From Nitrospirota bacterium (GTDB lineage: Bacteria; Nitrospirota; Thermodesulfovibrionia; Thermodesulfovibrionales; JdFR-88), in assembly GCA_021789555.1 (NCBI GenBank), contig JAJYJK010000004.1, positions 53,813 through 117,812 of the forward strand: DNA of 64,000 nt, in the 5' to 3' direction. This document shows, one piece after another, positions 58,791 to 64,000 of the stretch (positions are counted from its first letter, which is position 1; each line of letters begins with the position of its first letter). The translations under genes were made by a program, and so were the position numbers. Below the pieces are notes generated by a model, which was not told where the DNA came from, did no database searches, and saw nothing but the letters and a program-made list of their open reading frames with translations.

Positions 58791-60693
58791 TTTCAGCCCC
58801 CATGGAGTCTAAATGGTTGCGGGCGGGGGCGTTCCCGGGGGCCAGCCTCAGGACTTCCCGGAATTCACGGGCGGCATCCTGCATGCGGCCTTCTTTCTCA
58901 TAACCGATGCCCAGGAAAAGATGCGCCTCCACCAGACCCGGGTCCTGCCTTTCGGCGCGTCCGAACTCCACCATCGCCTCATCCAGGCGGCCCATCTCCG
59001 CATAGGCCACCCCAAGGTTCATTCGCGCGTAATTGTAAAGCGGGTCCAGTTTCAGGGCCGCCTCGAACTCTCGTGAGGCCCCATTCAGGTCGCCGCGCCC
59101 CGCATATATGAGCCCCAGGTTTACATAGGCCTTCGTGTAGTTGGGGTTTAGCTTTATTACCGTTTTAAATTCCTTCTCGGCTTCTTCCATCATGTTTCTT
59201 TTTACATAGGCGATGCCCAGGTTCAAATGGGCCTCAGCCAGTTCCGGGTCCACTCTCACGGCAGTTAGAAATTCTTTCAAGGCGTCATCGGAGCGCCCTT
59301 CATCTCCATAGACCATCCCGAGGTTGACATGCGCCCCCGCATAGTCGGGGTCAAGCGCGATGGCAGTCCTGCATTGCACGGCCGCTTCTTCAAACTGCTT
59401 GTTTTTTATGTAAGCCTGGCCCAGGTAGTCATGGGCCGCGGCGCTCGCCGGGTCCGACCGTACCATGCTCGAACAGAGGCTCATCGTGTCGCGCCAGACG
59501 AAATTCCGCTCGAAAGTCCTCGCCCCGAGGGCAAGCGAAAGCGCGGCCATTACGGTTATTCCCGCGGCGGCCTTCCTGCGGTGCAGCTTCACGATCAGAT
59601 AACCGAGGATGAGGACGAAACCCGGAATGATCGTGTACTGGTATCTCTCGGCCACCGGCGCGCTCGGTATCTTGACGATATTGGAGACCGGCAAAAGCCC
59701 CCAGAAAACCCACTGCGCCCCGGCGCGCACCGGCGCCGGAATAAATTTCTTCCCGGCAAGCGAAAGATAAAGCAGGAGTGAAAGGCCCGAAACGGCGCCC
59801 GCCGCCTTCATCAGGCCAAAAGACATCTCCCCGTCCGTATAGAGCGCGTTTAGCCTGAACGGAAACAGCATCAGCCTGAAATTCTCGAAATATACGGCCG
59901 CAATGAATTTTAATCTCGAAAGAGAAAACTCCATGCCCGCCTTGGAAGTAAACGCGCCAAGGACAATATGCCTCAGAAGAAAATAGACGCCGGTGATTGC
60001 GAAGAGGCCGATCAGGACGCTTTTATTTACCCGGAATTTCTCTTCCTCCGTTGTGAGCGTAAAGGAAAGCAGGAACAAGGGCGCCACCACCGCCGGCTCC
60101 TTGCTCATGAGGGCAAGGAAATAGGACAAAAGCGCCAGCAGGGACCATTTAAGCCCGCCTTTTTTGAGAAAAAGCCCGCTTTTTCCAAGGAAAAACAAAC
60201 TGGCAAACAGAAAAACGGCGCACAGCAGCGTGTTTCTTGCCGAGACGAAGTCCACCGCCTCCGCGTTGACCGGGTACAGGGCAAACAGAAGGGCCGAGAA
60301 AAAGGCCAGCCGCTTGTCTTCAAAAGCCATTGCCAGGAGAAGGTAAAAAAGCACGACGGCCGATGCGTGCAGCAGCAGGTTCTCCAGATGATACCAGAAC
60401 GGGTCGAGGCCCCAGAGATGGGAATCGAGCACATAGGTGAGCGTGTTCAAGGGCCGGTAATACGGGGTGGCCTCATTATGGCGGAAATCCGTATCGGGGG
60501 AGGCCAGCAGCACCAGGGCGTTTCGGGGCTGGCTGAAAAACGCCTGTTTTTGTACTATCAGGGTGTCGTCGTCCCAGACGAAGCCCGACCGAAGGCTGTT
60601 GCCGTAAACGGCCAGCACGACAAGAAAAAGGACCGCAACCGCTAAGCCGCTGGCGGATTTCCCGTTGGCCGGGCTGTTTGCCGGGTTTTTCAT
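58777..60693 (-). CDS. TMTC-like GT-C membrane protein with TPRs (paralog 5, ~6 TPR)
   Basis: NSLRSGFVWDDDTLIV, YRPLNTLTYVLDSHLWGLDPFWYHLENLLLHA. Confidence 0.85.
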   Translation of the reverse strand: MKNPANSPANGKSASGLAVAVLFLVVLAVYGNSLRSGFVWDDDTLIVQKQAFFSQPRNALVLLASPDTDFRHNEATPYYRPLNTLTYVLDSHLWGLDPFWYHLENLLLHASAVVLFYLLLAMAFEDKRLAFFSALLFALYPVNAEAVDFVSARNTLLCAVFLFASLFFLGKSGLFLKKGGLKWSLLALLSYFLALMSKEPAVVAPLFLLSFTLTTEEEKFRVNKSVLIGLFAITGVYFLLRHIVLGAFTSKAGMEFSLSRLKFIAAVYFENFRLMLFPFRLNALYTDGEMSFGLMKAAGAVSGLSLLLYLSLAGKKFIPAPVRAGAQWVFWGLLPVSNIVKIPSAPVAERYQYTIIPGFVLILGYLIVKLHRRKAAAGITVMAALSLALGARTFERNFVWRDTMSLCSSMVRSDPASAAAHDYLGQAYIKNKQFEEAAVQCRTAIALDPDYAGAHVNLGMVYGDEGRSDDALKEFLTAVRVDPELAEAHLNLGIAYVKRNMMEEAEKEFKTVIKLNPNYTKAYVNLGLIYAGRGDLNGASREFEAALKLDPLYNYARMNLGVAYAEMGRLDEAMVEFGRAERQDPGLVEAHLFLGIGYEKEGRMQDAAREFREVLRLAPGNAPARNHLDSMGAENGGG

Positions 60694-61673
60694 TTTTTCT
60701 CCGGCCCCGGCCCGCTCTCCAGCGGCTTTTCCGCCACCACCGTTATCACTCCTCCCATCCGCAAGACGGCTTCGATGACGGATAGAAAAAACGCCGCCGG
60801 GGCAAACGCCATCGCTGAAACAATGGCGCCGTATCTTTTCCCCTCCCCCCTCAGGGTGCTGAAAAGATCTGGGCCGCTTCCGGACATGAGCGCCCCGAAA
60901 CTGAGGATCATCCCGGAGACACCGTGCTCGGCGCTGAAATGCCTAAAACCCTCGACCGCAAAGCCGCTTTGCTTCAGGGCATGGGCAAGCGGGCCGGGGC
61001 TGAAATGATATAAATGTCTTGGCAAATCCAGGTGTATCCATCGCCTGCCGAACAACTTCGCCTGAAGGCTCCCGATGTTGGGAACGGAGATGACGAGCAG
61101 CCCCCCGGGTTTCAGTATCCTCCTGACCTCCTTAAGCGTCTGCACGGGGTCCCTGACATGCTCAAGGACATGCCAGATGGTGACGACGTCGAAAAACCCA
61201 CCGGGCAGGTCCAGCTCCATCAGGTCCCCCTCATAAACGGTGAACGGCGCGTCTCCGGTTTTCTGCCGGAAAGGGGTTTGCCCCGGCAACTCCGTGCCAT
61301 AGCACTCAAAACCCCGGGATTTCAGTTCCGCGAGCATGAGCCCCCTTCCGCACCCTATGTCCAGGACCCTGGGATTTCCATCGTTTTTTTTTACGGCCCC
61401 GTCTGTTTTTCGGCGGGGACCGAAAAGCCTGTCTATCATCCGCGCCCTTCGCACCCTGAAATACTTTACAAGGGTTTCAGCGCCGTATAAAAAACGCTTC
61501 CCCCCTTCCCGCCTGTATCCCTCGTAAAAGACCGACAGGTCCCCGGGGACCGGGTCCAGGAAAACGAGGCCGCAGTCCGTGCATTTCAGGAGCCGGCGGG
61601 CGCCGTCGATTTCACGGTATTCAGTCAGGTCTTGGCTGCGGCAGACAGGGCACGGGCGAGAAGAAGGGTTCAA
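60690..61673 (-). CDS. Class I SAM-dependent methyltransferase with N-terminal Zn knuckle
   Basis: CPVCRSQDLTEY...LLKCTDCGLVFLDP, VLDIGCGRGLMLAELKSRGFECYGTE, VVTIWHVLEHVRDPVQTLKEVRRILKPGGLLVISVPN. Confidence 0.92.
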   Translation of the reverse strand: MNPSSRPCPVCRSQDLTEYREIDGARRLLKCTDCGLVFLDPVPGDLSVFYEGYRREGGKRFLYGAETLVKYFRVRRARMIDRLFGPRRKTDGAVKKNDGNPRVLDIGCGRGLMLAELKSRGFECYGTELPGQTPFRQKTGDAPFTVYEGDLMELDLPGGFFDVVTIWHVLEHVRDPVQTLKEVRRILKPGGLLVISVPNIGSLQAKLFGRRWIHLDLPRHLYHFSPGPLAHALKQSGFAVEGFRHFSAEHGVSGMILSFGALMSGSGPDLFSTLRGEGKRYGAIVSAMAFAPAAFFLSVIEAVLRMGGVITVVAEKPLESGPGPEKK

Positions 61674-62428
61674 CTCTTTTCTTCCAGAAACCGGTATTCC
61701 CTCAGTCCGAGCCTGTGAAAGATAAACCTCATGATCGTCCTTAGCACCCCGAAACCGTATCTCATGCTGGAGAGGAATCCGACCGACGAGGAGTCCACTC
61801 CGTAGTGGGTCCTGACCGGTATCTCCTCTATCCTGAAACCGAAGTGCACGAGCTGCGCGATTATCTCATTGTCGAAGACGAAGCCGTTTGAGTTGTCAAG
61901 AAAAGGCACCCGCTCAAGGACATTTCGCCCGTAGGCGCGGTAACCGGTATGATACTCGGAGAGTTTCAGCCCCATCGCGAGGTTCTCAATGAAAGTAAGG
62001 GTCTTGTTGGCTATGAATTTATAGAGCGGCATTCCTCCACGAAGGGGCTTGTGCAGCATCCTGGAGGCAAAGACGGCGTCCGTCCGCCCATCCAGGAGCG
62101 GTTTGACCAGGTCCGGGATGATGCGAGGGTCGTACTGGTAGTCCGGGTGGAGCATCACGATGATATCGGCCCCGTCTTTGAGGGCCTCAAGATAACAGGT
62201 CTTCTGGTTGCCGCCGTACCCTATGTTATATGAATGGGCGACCACCTTCAGGTTAAGGGATTTTGCGACCTCGACCGTCCCGTCGCGGCTGAAATCGTCA
62301 ACGAGCAGGATCTCATCCACCCATTCCATCGGTATGTCCATATAAGTCTTTTTAAGGGTGGCCGCCGCATTGTATGCGGGCATTACCACAACGATTTTCT
62401 TGTCTCTAAATCCCATGCCAGAAATCAA
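61670..62428 (-). CDS. Family 2 glycosyltransferase, polyprenyl-phosphate mannose/glucose synthase-like
   Basis: VVVMPAYNAAATLKKTYMDIPMEWVDEILLVDDFSRDGTVEVAKSL, VMLHPDYQYDPRIIPDLVKPLLDG. Confidence 0.9.
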   Translation of the reverse strand: MISGMGFRDKKIVVVMPAYNAAATLKKTYMDIPMEWVDEILLVDDFSRDGTVEVAKSLNLKVVAHSYNIGYGGNQKTCYLEALKDGADIIVMLHPDYQYDPRIIPDLVKPLLDGRTDAVFASRMLHKPLRGGMPLYKFIANKTLTFIENLAMGLKLSEYHTGYRAYGRNVLERVPFLDNSNGFVFDNEIIAQLVHFGFRIEEIPVRTHYGVDSSSVGFLSSMRYGFGVLRTIMRFIFHRLGLREYRFLEEKS

Positions 62429-62502
62429 GACCTCGCGTTTAAGGATAACTTACAAAGGCCATAATCTTCAATATTTTCAAGCCCTCCATTTATCGGAGCC
62501 AT

Positions 62503-64000
62503 CTAAAATTTTGCCGCCTTTTTGGCCTCCATGGACTCCATATATGCCCGCAGGCCCCGGGCGGCGTCCATGTCGCCCGCGCCCGACAGCGCATCGGCGG
62601 CCTTGCGGGCCGCCTCGATGGCCTCTTCGCACCGGCCCGCCGCCTCGAGTGATTTTATGAGGCCGTACCGGCTGTTTAAATCCGTAGGGTCAAGCTCCAC
62701 CGCCCTCCGGAATCGGGCGGAGGCCGATTGAAAGTCGCCTTTCTCGGCATAGGCGTTTCCAAGGGCCGCCTCGTCGGCAGCGGACCCCGGATTTCCCTTG
62801 ACCTCGATCAGATAACCCTTTATGGCCTGATCGAACTCGCCGGCGGCCCTGTCCTGCCTGCCAAGTTTTTTTAACGCGTATCCCAGATTATAGTGGACGT
62901 CGGGGGCCTCGTTCCCTCCGGCCCCAAGCGCGCTTTTAAAGGCGTCCGCAGCCTCCCGGTACTTGCCCTGCCGGACAAATACGCGCCCGATCTCGTTATA
63001 TATGCCCATGGACATCTCCGGCTGGGTCTTTAAAAGCCCCCTGTAAACCCGTATGCTCTCGTCAAATCTGCCAAGCTCTCCAAGGGCGAAGGCAAGCGTG
63101 TAGTCCGCCGAATAATAATCGGGGATTATCCGGAGGGCCTTCCCGCACTCCGCGACAGCCCCCTTGAAATCCCCCAGCTTGGCGAGCGCCTCCGCGAGTT
63201 TTTCATGGGCCAGGTAGTATTCGGGCAACTGCCGGAGGGCGGCCTGGAACTGGACGGCCGCCTCTGCATAATTTTTCTCCTCCGAGAGGAGCACCGCATA
63301 GTTGTAATGCAGCCACGGGTCTGACCCCGGCCCCCCGGCGGATGACACTCCCAGGGCCTGCCGGTACTCCTCCGCGGCCTCCTGCATCCCGGCAGCCGAG
63401 GCATACTTGCCCAGGGCGGCGACGGCCTGTTGGTAGCGGGCCAGTTCCCTGGCGTTATCGAGCCGGTTTGTAAAGGGAGGCTGCCGCAGTCTGCCGGCCA
63501 CGTCTTTATAAACCCTGCGATGGTCATAGCCTGTGAAGGCGAGCCGCTTTTCGCACTGCTCCTCGGAGAGGACACTGGCGCCCTCTTTATTTTTTGTCCA
63601 GTTTGGCAATATCCGGCCGATCTGCCTGAGCATCACCTCGGCCAGCAGGTAGTTGCCATGGAAATTCATATGCACATGCTCATAGAAGATGTTGTCTCCG
63701 GGGATGCCCCCTGGGCTTGCCTCCTCGAAGAAACGGGCGGCGTCCACCAGATATAGCCCACTGGCGGGTCCTCTGGTGGACCTGCCGGCGACCTGCCGGA
63801 TGATTGCGTTAATCCGGCTGTCTGCCCGGAAACGGAGCGTATCGTAGTCGCGGGCCTCGACATAGCTCTTCCTTGCCGCGGCGTAATCGCCCGCCGCCTC
63901 ATAGCACTGGCCCATCCTGTAGTCCAGGGCTGCGTATTGCGGGTCTATCCGGGCGGCGGCCAGGTAGGATTTCAGCGCCCCGCTAATGTCCCCGGCGCCC
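62503..64000 (-). CDS. Large TPR protein with SGNH-like segment (5' end outside window)
   Basis: Frame continues past the listed start to the window edge (GDISGALKSYLAAARIDPQYAALDYRMGQCYE); SGNH-like NIFYEHVHMNFHGNYLLAEVML; many TPRs. Confidence 0.8.
   Translation of the reverse strand, partial: GAGDISGALKSYLAAARIDPQYAALDYRMGQCYEAAGDYAAARKSYVEARDYDTLRFRADSRINAIIRQVAGRSTRGPASGLYLVDAARFFEEASPGGIPGDNIFYEHVHMNFHGNYLLAEVMLRQIGRILPNWTKNKEGASVLSEEQCEKRLAFTGYDHRRVYKDVAGRLRQPPFTNRLDNARELARYQQAVAALGKYASAAGMQEAAEEYRQALGVSSAGGPGSDPWLHYNYAVLLSEEKNYAEAAVQFQAALRQLPEYYLAHEKLAEALAKLGDFKGAVAECGKALRIIPDYYSADYTLAFALGELGRFDESIRVYRGLLKTQPEMSMGIYNEIGRVFVRQGKYREAADAFKSALGAGGNEAPDVHYNLGYALKKLGRQDRAAGEFDQAIKGYLIEVKGNPGSAADEAALGNAYAEKGDFQSASARFRRAVELDPTDLNSRYGLIKSLEAAGRCEEAIEAARKAADALSGAGDMDAARGLRAYMESMEAKKAAKF

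Noticed and set aside
51759-64000. CRISPR-like periodic repeats
   Set aside because: The periodicity (~102 bp) is that of TPR coding repeats within long ORFs. There are no short identical direct repeats with unique spacers.

Overview
The window looks like about 64 kb of a GC-rich bacterial chromosome. It is mostly housekeeping operons, with several accessory insertions. Core genes include a partial EF-G-like gene, ileS-lspA, ilvD/ilvB/ilvN, an hflX / radical SAM / hemE / hemH / hemG / DUF465 run, truA, rpsB-tsf-pyrH-frr, aroQ-pepQ-efp-accB-accC, yicC-remA-gmk-rpoZ-coaBC and bioD. The accessory or unusual parts are: (i) an AT-richer island at about 1.24-3.77 kb, holding a DUF559 endonuclease-like gene whose two ends lie inside ~37-bp terminal inverted repeats, followed by a HEPN-like gene, the whole flanked by a second inverted repeat; (ii) a putative outer-membrane electron conduit of a MtrB/PioB-like barrel plus a MtrA/DmsE-like ~decaheme cytochrome; (iii) two tandem hexaheme cytochromes that closely resemble the Geobacter nanowire cytochrome OmcS; (iv) a thrC / ubiquitin-like sulfur carrier (ending GGRQ) / NIL / thrC / aPGM-like / lysC cluster; (v) five tandem TMTC-like GT-C + TPR membrane proteins next to a methyltransferase, a polyprenyl-phosphate-sugar-synthase-like GT2 and an SGNH-like TPR protein. 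Several dispersed palindromic repeat families and two conserved genes (hflX, hemH) with no canonical start codon are also reported. Family names come from recognising sequence motifs by eye. No searches were run.
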